From JAWKZG01 sp041396125 (GTDB lineage Bacteria > Pseudomonadota > Gammaproteobacteria > Competibacterales > Competibacteraceae): a stretch of DNA of 64,000 nucleotides. Shown here piece after piece: positions 47,229 to 56,829 of this stretch. The notes beneath the pieces are model-generated. The model did not search any database, was not told where the DNA came from, and saw only the letters and a list, made by a program, of their open reading frames with translations. The DNA lies in NCBI GenBank assembly GCA_041396125.1, contig JAWKZG010000001.1:558001-622000 (forward strand). Direction: 5' to 3'. The translations under genes were made by a program, and so were the position numbers. Position 1 is the stretch's first letter, and every line of letters starts with the position of its first letter.

Positions 47229-48167
47229 ATGAAAGACCGGCAACAGTTGTGGGCGATCCTGGCGACTATTCCGCTAATGCGGGGAGTAGACCCCGCCAGC
47301 CTGGACATTCAGCGTCTGCCGGGTTTGAGCAATCGCAATTATCGCCTGCGGGGGAGCAGGGCAGATGGAACCGGAGTCGATTACGTGCTGCGCCTGCCGG
47401 GCGTAGGCAGCGAGCGCTATATTGATCGCAGCGGTGAAATCCATAATCGCCGCCAGGCTGCGCAACTGGCTTTGACGCCCGAATTATTATTTGCCGATCA
47501 GCGCAGCGGGGCGCAATTGAGTGCGTACCTGCCCGGTCGCAGCCTGCAGCGCCGCGATTTGCAGCAGACTGGCTGGCGCAATGCCGTCAGCCTGTTGCGA
47601 CGTTTGCATCAAAGCGAGGCCGTGTTTCAGGGCGCTTGGCCCTTATTCGAGACTCTGGCGGATTATCTGCGCTGGGCACCGCCGAACTGGCGCGCCGAGC
47701 TGGCCGGGCCGGCAGCGGATATGCAGCAGCTGCGATCAGAACTGGAGCAGTATGCACAACCGTTTTGCGCTTGCCATTGTGATCCGACCCCCGGCAATTT
47801 TTATCGCCAGCCCGATGGCCATTTGTGGCTGCTGGACTGGGAGTACTCGGCCCGGGCTGAGCCGGCCTGGGATCTGGCCGGACTGGTGGCAGAAGCGGAG
47901 CTGGACAGCACCCGGCAGGCTCAAGTGGTGCATTACTATGCGGGCCGGATCGATACGGATCTGCAGCGCCGGGTCGAGCTCTATCTGGCCTGCCTGCATA
48001 CACTGGCTGCGGCCTGGGGAGCTGCACAGGTGGGCCTGGGCAATCACCCGCAAGCAGCCTTGGCGGATTATATCCGTCATCGTTTGCAGCTGGCCTGTTC
48101 ACAATTCAAATGTTTACGCGTCCGTGCCCGCTCTATTGCTAGAATGTTGCCAGCTGTCTGGCGGTAA
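47229..48167 (+). CDS. Thiamine/choline kinase-family phosphotransferase
   Basis: 312-residue APH/choline-kinase-fold protein with the Brenner motif CHCDPTPGNFYR and the metal-binding segment LWLLDWEYSARAEPAWDLAG. It follows thiQ by 61 bp in the same direction, so under riboswitch read-through it would phosphorylate imported thiamine, like E. coli thiamine kinase. Choline or aminoglycoside activity cannot be excluded, but context favours thiamine. It is followed 35 bp later by the first polyamine gene. Confidence 0.8.
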   Translation: MKDRQQLWAILATIPLMRGVDPASLDIQRLPGLSNRNYRLRGSRADGTGVDYVLRLPGVGSERYIDRSGEIHNRRQAAQLALTPELLFADQRSGAQLSAYLPGRSLQRRDLQQTGWRNAVSLLRRLHQSEAVFQGAWPLFETLADYLRWAPPNWRAELAGPAADMQQLRSELEQYAQPFCACHCDPTPGNFYRQPDGHLWLLDWEYSARAEPAWDLAGLVAEAELDSTRQAQVVHYYAGRIDTDLQRRVELYLACLHTLAAAWGAAQVGLGNHPQAALADYIRHRLQLACSQFKCLRVRARSIARMLPAVWR

Positions 48168-48202
48168 CAGGCAGCTTTTCCCCTAACACCGAGGATAATT
48201 TC

Positions 48203-49243
48203 ATGAGAACGTTTATCGCTGCAATTGCGGTTACAGCGTCCTGCCTGTCTGGACCGCTGGCCCATGCCGAAGGTGAGCTGTATCTGTATAACTGGTCTAA
48301 TTATTTTCCGCCCGAGCTGCTGAAAAAATTCGAGCAGGAGAGCGGTATTAAAGTGACTCTGGATGTGTACGACTCCAACGAGACCCTGCTGGCCAAACTG
48401 CAGGCCGGTGCGGCTGGTTACGATGTGATCGTACCCTCGGACTACATGGTTGGCATCATGATCGATGAGGGCATGCTGGAAAAAATCGATACGGCACAGA
48501 TGGAGAATTTCGCCAAGGTCATGCCACCGCACGATTCCACCCCGTTTGATCCCAAGCGGGAATATTCCGCACCGTATATGTGGGGTACCACAGGCGTAAC
48601 CTATGACTCGGCACGGGTGCCGGGCGGACAATTAGGGGAATCCTGGAAAGAATTTTTCGAACCGCGTGATGAACTCAAAGGCCAGATTGCAGCATTGAAC
48701 GACGAAGTGGAAATGTGGAACGCCGCTGCGTATTCCCTCGGCATCGACAAATGTACCGAAAGCGCTGACGATGCCAAAGCCATTCTGGGCGTGCTGGAAC
48801 AGCAGAAACCACATCTTGCCATGTACCAGTCGGACGGTACCATCGACCGTATGATCGCGGGTGAAGTGATCATGCATATGCAATGGAATGGCGCTTCGCA
48901 CCGTACCCGCGCCAAACTGGAAACGGCCCGTTATATTTATCCGAAAGAAGGCATCAGTTTCTGGAACGATAATTTCGCCGTGCCCAAAGGTGCGCCGAAT
49001 GTGGCCAACGCAAAAACATTTATCAACTGGATGATGGCGCCGGAAAATGCCGCAGCAGCGAGCAATTTCACCGGCTATATGAATGCAATTAACGGTTCTG
49101 ATGAATTTCTGGATGACTCAATTAAAGCTGACCCGGCGGTGAATATGCCGGCTGAGTACGCCGATCGCTTGCGGCCAGCCAAAAATTGCTCGGCGGCAGC
49201 GCGTGAGCTGCGTGATCGGGTCTGGACGCGCCTGAAAAAATAA
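48203..49243 (+). CDS. Polyamine ABC transporter substrate-binding protein (PotD/PotF-like)
   Basis: 346-residue periplasmic protein (signal peptide ending PLAHAEG) of the PotD/PotF family: YLYNWSNYFPPELLKKFEQE, YDVIVPSDYMVGIM, YSAPYMWGTTGVTYDS and a ligand-loop Trp-Asn-Asp in SFWNDNFAVP. It is preceded by a ribosome site CCGAGGA. It is the likely ligand receptor of PotABC encoded at 53968-56782, though separated by a sensor pair and an esterase gene. Putrescine, spermidine or both may be bound. Confidence 0.9.
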   Translation: MRTFIAAIAVTASCLSGPLAHAEGELYLYNWSNYFPPELLKKFEQESGIKVTLDVYDSNETLLAKLQAGAAGYDVIVPSDYMVGIMIDEGMLEKIDTAQMENFAKVMPPHDSTPFDPKREYSAPYMWGTTGVTYDSARVPGGQLGESWKEFFEPRDELKGQIAALNDEVEMWNAAAYSLGIDKCTESADDAKAILGVLEQQKPHLAMYQSDGTIDRMIAGEVIMHMQWNGASHRTRAKLETARYIYPKEGISFWNDNFAVPKGAPNVANAKTFINWMMAPENAAAASNFTGYMNAINGSDEFLDDSIKADPAVNMPAEYADRLRPAKNCSAAARELRDRVWTRLKK

Positions 49244-49423
49244 GCGGTATCTGGAACGCCTGCCTCCGGGCTGATTCATAGGCCGGAAGGCGGGCTGTTT
49301 CCACAGCAGCCCGTGCAACCGAACACTACCGATAGCCTTTAAAAGTCACAGCAGGTGCCGATATAAGCGACGTGATACGGCCGTAGCCGGTTTTTGCAGA
49401 GTAACGACAGGGAAAAAGATGCT

Positions 49424-50494
49424 ATGTCACGAATGGTAGTATTCATGCTGGTTGTGTTAGCAACTTCGTTGAACCTGACTCGCCTGGCTTATGCTGGCCC
49501 GCCTGCCAGCGACCCATCCGCCCGGGAACTGGTCTTTCTGACCTGGACCGATTATATGGACCCGGCGCTCATCGAGGCGTTTGAGCAGCAATTTAACGCC
49601 AGAGTCCGCTTTGTCTATTATGCGGATGACCCGGCGCGTGACCGTATGATGATCGAGTCTGAAGGTCACGGTTATGACGTGATATTAGTAACGGGTCTCG
49701 AAATTGATGTGTACCGCAAGCGCGGCTGGCTGGCGCCACTGGATGAAACGCTGATTCCCAATCTGAAACATATCGGTGAGCGCTGGCGTAATGCCTACAC
49801 TGCGGCCAGTGCGTATAGCGTTCCGTATGCGTGGGGTACTCTGGGTATCGCTTATCGCAGCGATCTGGTGAGCGGTGAGATAAATCACTGGCGTCAATTG
49901 CTTGAACCGAGCAAGGATCTGCGCGGCAAGATCACGATGATCAAAGATTATCGGGATATTCTGGGCGTTGCCCTCAAGGCATTGAATTATTCAGTCAATA
50001 GTACCGATTTGCAGGAATTGGACGCTGCAGCTGAGTTGCTGTGGATTCAGAAGCCTTATGTCAAAACCTACTCTTATATGTCGTTGACGGAAGCTTCTGA
50101 ACTCGTTACCGGCGAAGTGCAGGCCGCATTGATGTACAACGGTGATGCCCTGATGCTGCAGGAGCATCAGCCTGCCATTGAGTTCGTTATTCCGGCAGAG
50201 GGCAGCGCGTTATGGGTCGATTACTTGACGGTTGCGGCTAGCTCTGACCGTAAAGAACTGGCGTTGCGCTTTATCAATTTTTTGAATGATCCGAAGAATG
50301 CTGCCCAACTAGCAGAGTATACGTATATGGCCACGCCCAACAAAAGTGCGGAGCACTTACTGCCGGCGGCGTTTTTGCATAACCCGCTGATTTATCCCAG
50401 TCCGGGCGTGCTGGCGAAATCGGAGTTTTATACCAGTCTTCCGCCGCGCGTGCTGCACGCACGCAACAGGATCATTGCGCAAATACTGCGCTAA
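49424..50494 (+). CDS. NspS-like polyamine-binding protein, partner of the histidine kinase
   Basis: 356-residue exported protein (signal peptide ending LAYAGP) distantly related to the SBP just upstream. Known PotD ligand residues have counterparts: W41 and Y44 (LTWTDYMDP), Asp residues in MIKDYRDILGVAL, Trp and Asp in SALWVDYLTV, and Tyr in EYTYMATPN; the PotD Trp in MIWNG is Tyr here (LMYNGD). It lies 12 bp upstream of a hybrid histidine kinase, so a sensory role, as for NspS in Vibrio, is more likely than transport. ATG 49424 is chosen over the upstream TTG. Confidence 0.85.
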   Translation: MSRMVVFMLVVLATSLNLTRLAYAGPPASDPSARELVFLTWTDYMDPALIEAFEQQFNARVRFVYYADDPARDRMMIESEGHGYDVILVTGLEIDVYRKRGWLAPLDETLIPNLKHIGERWRNAYTAASAYSVPYAWGTLGIAYRSDLVSGEINHWRQLLEPSKDLRGKITMIKDYRDILGVALKALNYSVNSTDLQELDAAAELLWIQKPYVKTYSYMSLTEASELVTGEVQAALMYNGDALMLQEHQPAIEFVIPAEGSALWVDYLTVAASSDRKELALRFINFLNDPKNAAQLAEYTYMATPNKSAEHLLPAAFLHNPLIYPSPGVLAKSEFYTSLPPRVLHARNRIIAQILR

Positions 50495-50506
50495 GTTGCC
50501 AACTGA

Positions 50507-52819
50507 ATGAAGCTACAGAGTAAAATAATAGCCGTCATAGTACCGCTTATCGCGGCACCGATGCTGCTTATCGGCTGGCTCGGTTATATCCAGTTACACA
50601 CGATTTCAAGTGAGCGTGCGCTGCATCAGATGGAACTGGTGCTGCAGCAACTGGAGCAGCGGGTGCAAACCACCCTGCAGACCAGCTACGCTAATCTTGA
50701 TCTCTTCGCCAATTCACCGTTGCTCAAAAAATACTTGCTGACCACCGATGAGCAGTCCCGCTACCAGTTGCTGCAGCCGGCGCTTTTACAGTTGTTTGCC
50801 AGCTATCAGAATGCTTATCCTGATTATTATGAAATTCGCCTGCTGGCGGCCGATGGTTACGAAGAGGTTCGTTTGACGCTGGGGAATATCCCGAATAAAA
50901 GCGGCGATGAGAGTCATTCGGCGTTCTTTCGCGCTTTACAGCAGGAAACTGGAGATTTTTACACGGATTTTTTACGTAACCCGGACAATGATAGTGTCTC
51001 ACTTCTGGTGGCCAAAAAGCTGTACGTCAAAGATCTGACGGTTGACCCGGAATTGGCCAAGCCGATTTTTCGCGGTTATTTGCTGATCACAGTGGCGCTG
51101 GATTTCCTGGCCCGGGCGGCGATCATGGATCGGATCGGTGCGGAAGGGTTTGTTTTCTTTACCGATGCGCGCGGCGAAGTGCTGTTTCATCCGGTCAACT
51201 CGGCTATTGGCAGCATGTTACCGGCAGATCTGTTGGCATCTTTGCGCCAGGCTGCCGAAACCGATCAGATTTTGCGCAAAGATGAGCAGGGCGCTCCAGC
51301 TTTCTGGCGTGTCAGGCAATTGCATAACAACTTCTTTTTGATCGGTGTGCAGCCCGAACAGGAAGTGTTGGCTGCCAGCCTGAAGCTGGGACAATGGGTG
51401 CTCATTCTGACCACGCTGGCTATTCTGACCATCATCGGCACGCTGCTAGTCGTTTTGCAAAAGCTGCTGGTGCAACCGGTACAGGTTCTGAGTGCCGTTG
51501 CAGCGGAAATCGGTGCCGGCAATATGAATGTCCCCATCCCTGAACAGAGTCGTGATGAACTCGGCGAGTTAACACAGTCTGTGCGAGAGATGCGCCATAA
51601 TTTGCAACGTTATCAGGATGACCTGACGCAATCCCAGCAAACCTTATTGGACAAAGCCGAAGCGGCCGAAGCTGCCAGTCAGGCCAAAAGCGAGTTTCTG
51701 GCGGTCATGAGTCACGAAATTCGCACCCCTTTAAACGGCGTATTAGGCATGAGCGAATTACTGCTCACGTCCGAGTTAAACCCGAAGCAGCGGCAGTTCG
51801 CCACGATGCTGCAGCAATCCGGCCAGTCACTGCTCGCGGTCATTAATGATATTTTGGATTTTTCCAAAATCGAAGCCGGGCAGTTCGAGCTGGAAAACAT
51901 TGCTTTTTCTCCCCGTGCGATAGTCGAGGGAACCGTCGCCCTACTGACCAAACAGGGGCAGCAGAAAGGCCTGCTGTTGCGTACCGAACTGGACGTCGGT
52001 GCGGGCCTGAGCGTACGGGGTGATCCAAACCGCCTGCGCCAGGTGCTGCTTAATTTACTGAGTAATGCCATCAAATTTACGGAGCAGGGCGAGGTGGTGC
52101 TGACCTTGTCACTCAGCGAGCGTACTCAAGACACATGTACGCTGTGTTTCACGGTGCGTGATACCGGTATCGGTATCGCCAATGGTTTGCAGGCACATGT
52201 TTTTGAAGCTTTTGCCCAGGCTGACAGTTCGGTGAGTCGGCGTTATGGCGGTTCCGGGCTGGGTCTGGCGATCTGTCAGCGCCTGCTGCAACTGATGGGC
52301 AGTGAGTTGCAGCTGAAAAGTACGATAGGACAGGGTTCGACGTTCTATTTTTATCTGACATTGCCGCTGATCGCTGACGACAGCAAGCCGGCCAGTCTGA
52401 CGCAGCAACACTCAGGCGGTTTCGAAGCCACTATTCTGCTGGCTGAAGATAATCCGGTTAATCAGGAAGTCACCCGCAGTATGCTGCAAACACTGGGCTG
52501 CCAGGTGGTCATAGTCTCTAATGGACAAATGGCGGTAGATACCTTCAGTTCAACGCGGTTCGATCTGGTGCTGATGGACTGCCACATGCCGGAAATGAAC
52601 GGCTTTGCGGCCGCAGCTGAACTGCGTCGGCAGGAAGCTCTGCAAAACCGCACGCCTACCCCGATTATTGCGTTAACGGCCGATGTGGTGAAAGGGGTGC
52701 GGGAGCAATGCCTTGATGCCGGTATGGATGATTATCTCAGTAAGCCGTTTTCGCGCTCTCAGCTGGCTGATAAACTCATGGCCTGGGTGGTCGAAACCAA
52801 GCAGAGTAGCGAAGGGTAG
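50507..52819 (+). CDS. Membrane hybrid sensor histidine kinase paired with NspS-like protein
   Basis: 770-residue kinase: helix 1 at about 7-29, a dCache-like periplasmic domain (about 30-290), helix 2 at about 294-318, HAMP (about 319-371), coiled coil, HisKA with His403 in MSHEIRTPLN, an ATPase domain (N box NLLSNAIKF, G1 DTGIGIA, G2 GGSGLGL) and a receiver domain (about 641-760) with D647, phospho-acceptor D691 (LMDCHMPEMNG) and K746. All catalytic positions are intact. It starts 12 nt after the NspS-like stop. No Hpt protein or output regulator is adjacent, so the downstream phosphorelay partner lies elsewhere. Confidence 0.93.
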   Translation: MKLQSKIIAVIVPLIAAPMLLIGWLGYIQLHTISSERALHQMELVLQQLEQRVQTTLQTSYANLDLFANSPLLKKYLLTTDEQSRYQLLQPALLQLFASYQNAYPDYYEIRLLAADGYEEVRLTLGNIPNKSGDESHSAFFRALQQETGDFYTDFLRNPDNDSVSLLVAKKLYVKDLTVDPELAKPIFRGYLLITVALDFLARAAIMDRIGAEGFVFFTDARGEVLFHPVNSAIGSMLPADLLASLRQAAETDQILRKDEQGAPAFWRVRQLHNNFFLIGVQPEQEVLAASLKLGQWVLILTTLAILTIIGTLLVVLQKLLVQPVQVLSAVAAEIGAGNMNVPIPEQSRDELGELTQSVREMRHNLQRYQDDLTQSQQTLLDKAEAAEAASQAKSEFLAVMSHEIRTPLNGVLGMSELLLTSELNPKQRQFATMLQQSGQSLLAVINDILDFSKIEAGQFELENIAFSPRAIVEGTVALLTKQGQQKGLLLRTELDVGAGLSVRGDPNRLRQVLLNLLSNAIKFTEQGEVVLTLSLSERTQDTCTLCFTVRDTGIGIANGLQAHVFEAFAQADSSVSRRYGGSGLGLAICQRLLQLMGSELQLKSTIGQGSTFYFYLTLPLIADDSKPASLTQQHSGGFEATILLAEDNPVNQEVTRSMLQTLGCQVVIVSNGQMAVDTFSSTRFDLVLMDCHMPEMNGFAAAAELRRQEALQNRTPTPIIALTADVVKGVREQCLDAGMDDYLSKPFSRSQLADKLMAWVVETKQSSEG

Positions 52820-52915
52820 CCGCTGTAGGCCGACTCTGTGCAATCTCGCCGTTCGTCTGTGCGTGTTTCTGACCAGGGCCATACTAGGCAGTATTCAACC
52901 ATCGAGATAATAATA

Positions 52916-53857
52916 ATGAAAGATCAATTAGACCCCGAAGCTCGCGCGTTATTGGACGAAGCCGCCCGCCTGGGTGTGCAGGATATTGTAGAGTTGCCGG
53001 TCGAGGTGGCACGACAGCAAATGCGCGAGGGACGGGCAGCAGTGGCCGGACCGCTGCTACCGGTGCATGCCGTGATTGAACGCACTGTGCCAGGGCCAGC
53101 CGGCGCAATCCCGGTACGCATTTTCCGACCTTCAGCTAACACTGACTTGCCTGTGCTGGTGTACTTCCACGGTGGTGGCTGGGTGCAGGGGGATCTCGAC
53201 ACCCATGACAATATCACCCGCGCGCTGTGTCAGTACGGTGATTGCGTGGTGGTATCGGTCGATTATCGTCTGGCACCGGAACATCGCTTTCCGGCCGCGT
53301 TCGACGATGCCTATGCCGCTACCTGCTGGGTCGCAGCCAATGCCGCTGAGCTAGGGGTTGATCCGGCCCGACTGGCGGTAGGTGGCGATAGCGCGGGTGG
53401 CAATCTGGCGGCGGCGGTCGCCCAGCGCGGGCGTGACGACAGTGCGCTGGCGATTGCTTTTCAGTTGCTGATCTATCCGGTTACCGATCTGTCGCTGGGC
53501 TTTCCCTCAATGCAGGAATTTGCCGACGGTTATCGTCTGACCCGTGCCGCGATGGCCTGCTTTATCGAGCATTATCTGGGGCCGCAGGGTAATCGTAATG
53601 ATCCTCGGGCTGCTCCCTTATTGGCACCGGATCTGACGGGTCTGCCGCCGGCGCTGGTGTTAACAGCGGGTTGCGATCCCTTGCGCGACGAGGGCAAAGC
53701 TTATGCCGACAAACTGGCGCAGGCGGGTGTTGCGGTCGAATACCGTTGTTTTGACGGGATGATTCATGGCTTTGTCGGGATGCCGGGGGCACTCAAGCAG
53801 GCCACCATTGCCCAGCGCGAAGCGGCGGCAGCGTTGCAGCGTGCGCTTTGCGGTTAA
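52916..53857 (+). CDS. Alpha/beta-hydrolase of the HSL/esterase family
   Basis: 313-residue esterase of the hormone-sensitive-lipase family. The oxyanion motif HGGGW, nucleophile Ser in GDSAGG, and the catalytic Asp (GCDPLRDEG) and His (GMIHGFVG) are visible. ATG 52916 is preferred; a longer start adds a tail unlike the family. It lies between the sensor kinase and potA, 96 bp after the kinase. It could deacylate a polyamine conjugate, but nothing in the sequence proves a link to polyamines. Confidence 0.88.
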   Translation: MKDQLDPEARALLDEAARLGVQDIVELPVEVARQQMREGRAAVAGPLLPVHAVIERTVPGPAGAIPVRIFRPSANTDLPVLVYFHGGGWVQGDLDTHDNITRALCQYGDCVVVSVDYRLAPEHRFPAAFDDAYAATCWVAANAAELGVDPARLAVGGDSAGGNLAAAVAQRGRDDSALAIAFQLLIYPVTDLSLGFPSMQEFADGYRLTRAAMACFIEHYLGPQGNRNDPRAAPLLAPDLTGLPPALVLTAGCDPLRDEGKAYADKLAQAGVAVEYRCFDGMIHGFVGMPGALKQATIAQREAAAALQRALCG

Positions 53858-53967
53858 CTTATGATTTTAAATATATTTTAATAAGGCCATCCAGGCGCGT
53901 TTTGTATTTCTACACTTTGCTGGAGAGAAAGCCTTGCGTGCAAATAATCTGACAGGATCAAGCCAGC

Positions 53968-55065
53968 ATGGCTGAGTCGGCCGCAATAGAGCTGCGTGGC
54001 CTCAGTAAACGCTTTGGCCATGCCCAGGAGCAGGTAACAGCACTGGATAATGTGTCGCTGATTATCCGCGAAAACGAGTTCTTTACCCTGCTGGGGCCGT
54101 CTGGTTGCGGTAAAACCACCCTGCTGCGGCTGTTGGCCGGTTTTGAGCAACCTTCTAGCGGCGAGCTGTTATTGGAAGGGACGTCTCTGGCCGGACTGCC
54201 ACCTTACCGGCGTCCGGTTAATACCGTGTTCCAGAGCTATGCGCTGTTTCCGCATATGTCCGTTGCCGACAACATCGGCTTTGGGCTGGAAATGCAGGGC
54301 CGGGAACAGGCGGAGCGCGCACAGCGTGTGCAGGAGATGCTGGCGCTGGTTAAATTGCACGGCCTGGAAAACCGTTACCCGGCGCAATTATCGGGTGGCC
54401 AGCAGCAACGGGTGGCGCTGGCTCGCGCCCTGGCCAATCAACCCAAGGTCTTGTTGCTGGACGAGCCTTTGTCGGCACTGGATCTGAAACTGCGCAAAGA
54501 AATGCAGATCGAACTCAAGCGCCTGCAACTTGAAACCGGCATTACGTTTGTATTTGTTACCCACGATCAGGAAGAGGCGCTGACCATGTCGGACCGGATC
54601 GCGGTTATGCAGCATGGACAAATTCTGCAGATCGGCTCACCCAAAACTATCTATGAACAACCAAGCCGGCGGTTTGTGGCTGATTTTATCGGTGAAAGCA
54701 ATTTTCTTGAAGCTGAATACATTGCCGCCAATGATGGCTGGGCGCATTTCCGGCTGCCTGGTGGTGTCGAACTGAGCGCCTTGGAAGACCCCCTGCAGGG
54801 TTACCGCAACGGTCAGAAAGTCACGCTGGTGATACGGCCGGAACGGGCCAGTCTGTGTGATGCCGGCAGTGGGCAGTTGCAAGGCGTCGTTGAGAATGTG
54901 ATTTATCTGGGTACTGACACCGTTGTGTATCTGCGCCTGGACGGTGCTGATACGCTTTTTCAGCTGCGCAGTCAGAATCAGTACGGTGCAGCTACAGCGC
55001 TTGGCGTGGGCGATCACGTCACGCTCAACATCGCGCCGGAAGCGGTGCGGGTTTTAACGGACTGA
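53968..55065 (+). CDS. potA: Polyamine ABC transporter ATPase
   Basis: 365-residue ATPase with Walker A GPSGCGKTT, signature LSGGQQQRVALARALANQ, Walker B VLLLDEPLSALD, and a C-terminal TOBE region (IRPERASL, VIYLGTDTVVYL). It belongs to the PotA/PotG group and is 10 nt from the next permease gene. Confidence 0.93.
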   Translation: MAESAAIELRGLSKRFGHAQEQVTALDNVSLIIRENEFFTLLGPSGCGKTTLLRLLAGFEQPSSGELLLEGTSLAGLPPYRRPVNTVFQSYALFPHMSVADNIGFGLEMQGREQAERAQRVQEMLALVKLHGLENRYPAQLSGGQQQRVALARALANQPKVLLLDEPLSALDLKLRKEMQIELKRLQLETGITFVFVTHDQEEALTMSDRIAVMQHGQILQIGSPKTIYEQPSRRFVADFIGESNFLEAEYIAANDGWAHFRLPGGVELSALEDPLQGYRNGQKVTLVIRPERASLCDAGSGQLQGVVENVIYLGTDTVVYLRLDGADTLFQLRSQNQYGAATALGVGDHVTLNIAPEAVRVLTD

Positions 55066-55075
55066 AGAGCAGCCT

Positions 55076-55942
55076 ATGAAACGCGTTGGTTTGTTGCTGC
55101 CGGCCCTGTTTATGATCGGCTTTTTCATGCTGTTACCGCTGGGCCTGATGGCGTATGTCTCGTTTCTGGAACGCGGTGTGAACGGTGGCGTGGTATGGGG
55201 CAGTTATACCGCCGAGGCGTATATCCAGTTTTTATTCGAGCGTGACCTGGATGACAGCCTGCTGCTGAATACTGATTATCTGCAGATTTTTCTGCGGTCG
55301 TTTACGCTGTCATGCATAACCAGCCTGCTGGCGCTGCTGATCGGTTTTCCGGTAGCGCTGTATATGGCACTGCAACCCAAGCCTTATCGCAATTTACTGA
55401 TTTTTCTGGTAACGGTGCCGTTCTGGACCAATCTGCTGGTGCGTAATTACGCCTGGATTCTGCTCTTGCGCAATAACGGGCTAATCAATGATCTGTTGCA
55501 GGGACTGGGACTGGAGCCGCTGCGAATGCTGTACACACCGTTCGCCATCGGTGTTGGCCTGACCTATAGCTATCTGCCATTCATGGTGTTGCCGATCTAC
55601 GCTAGTCTGGAAAAAATCGATCTGCGGCTGGTCGAAGCCGCATTCGATCTGGGTGCGGATCGCCGCCGCGCCCTGACACGGGTGATTATTCCCCTGGCGT
55701 TGCCCGGTATTATCGCCGGTACCCTGCTGGTTTTTGTGCCCTGCCTGGGCGCTTACGTCACTCCGGAGCTGCTCGGTGGCGGCAAGTCGCTGATGATTGG
55801 TAATCTAATCCAGAATCAATTCGGGGCGGCCCGCAACTGGCCATTTGGCTCGGCGCTGGCTTTTGTGCTGTTGGGTATCGTATTACTGGCCATGATGCTG
55901 TATCTGCTGCGTTTTCGACGAACACCGGAAGAAACCACTTGA
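55076..55942 (+). CDS. potB: Polyamine ABC transporter permease (PotB/PotH)
   Basis: 288-residue permease with six helices, the segment PFWTNLLVRNYAWILLLRNN and coupling loop LVEAAFDLGADRRRALTRVI, then VFVPCLGAYVTPELLGGGKS, all typical of PotB/PotH. Confidence 0.92.
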   Translation: MKRVGLLLPALFMIGFFMLLPLGLMAYVSFLERGVNGGVVWGSYTAEAYIQFLFERDLDDSLLLNTDYLQIFLRSFTLSCITSLLALLIGFPVALYMALQPKPYRNLLIFLVTVPFWTNLLVRNYAWILLLRNNGLINDLLQGLGLEPLRMLYTPFAIGVGLTYSYLPFMVLPIYASLEKIDLRLVEAAFDLGADRRRALTRVIIPLALPGIIAGTLLVFVPCLGAYVTPELLGGGKSLMIGNLIQNQFGAARNWPFGSALAFVLLGIVLLAMMLYLLRFRRTPEETT

Positions 55943-55966
55943 GAACCGTACGATGGGGCAAATGAT

Positions 55967-56782
55967 ATGAATCTGTCCAGCCGGACTGATCCGCTCTGGC
56001 GCTTTGCAGGTGTGCGGCCGGTAACAGTGCTGTTTTTCGCTTATCTGTATCTGCCCATTATTATTTTGCTGGTGCTGTCTTTCAATCTCAATGACAGTGC
56101 GACGATCTGGACGGGCTTCAGTACGCACTGGTACGGTGTGGTACTGGGCAATGACGATATCCTGCGGGCGGCCTCCAATTCGCTGTTAATTGCAATCTCG
56201 GCCACATTGCTGGCAACTCTGGCGGCAACCCTGGCGGCGCTGGGTATGAGCCGGAATACCGGCGCGGCGCAACAGCGCAGTACGAATACCATCAATGGCA
56301 TTATCAGTCTGCCGCTGATTGTTCCGGAAATTGTCACGGCAGTGGCTACGCTGTTGTTTTTCGTGCTGCTCGGCCTGCAATTGGGATTATTGACGGTGAT
56401 TATCGCGCATACGGTGTTTTGTATTCCGTTTGCTTATCTGCCAATCCGCGCCCGGCTGGTGGGTATGGATGCCAGTCTGCACGAAGCGGCGATGGATCTG
56501 TACGCCAATGAATGGTTAACCTTCCGGCGCGTTACTTTGCCACTGTTATGGCCAGGCATTCTGTCCGGTGCGATGCTGGCGTTTATTATTTCACTGGATG
56601 ATTTTGTCATTACGTATTTTGTGGCGGGCGCGGGTGCCACCACGCTGCCGGTTTATATTTTCGGCATGATCCGTATCGGTATTACCCCGGAAGTCAATGC
56701 TATTTCGGCACTGATGCTGATCGTCTCGATTATTTTTGTGTCGCTGTCGTATCTGCTTGGACGGTCCCGTTCAAGCGGATAA
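55967..56782 (+). CDS. potC: Polyamine ABC transporter permease (PotC/PotI)
   Basis: 271-residue permease with FNLNDSATIWTGFSTHWYG after helix 1, coupling loop DASLHEAAMDLYANEWLTFR and ISLDDFVITYFVAGAGATTL, which are PotC/PotI hallmarks. It ends the importer run and converges on the PAS kinase gene with 47 bp between the stops. Confidence 0.92.
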   Translation: MNLSSRTDPLWRFAGVRPVTVLFFAYLYLPIIILLVLSFNLNDSATIWTGFSTHWYGVVLGNDDILRAASNSLLIAISATLLATLAATLAALGMSRNTGAAQQRSTNTINGIISLPLIVPEIVTAVATLLFFVLLGLQLGLLTVIIAHTVFCIPFAYLPIRARLVGMDASLHEAAMDLYANEWLTFRRVTLPLLWPGILSGAMLAFIISLDDFVITYFVAGAGATTLPVYIFGMIRIGITPEVNAISALMLIVSIIFVSLSYLLGRSRSSG

Positions 56783-56829
56783 GCCGCAGCCCGTATTTTG
56801 TAACCAGTTGTGCAACCGGCATGGCAATG

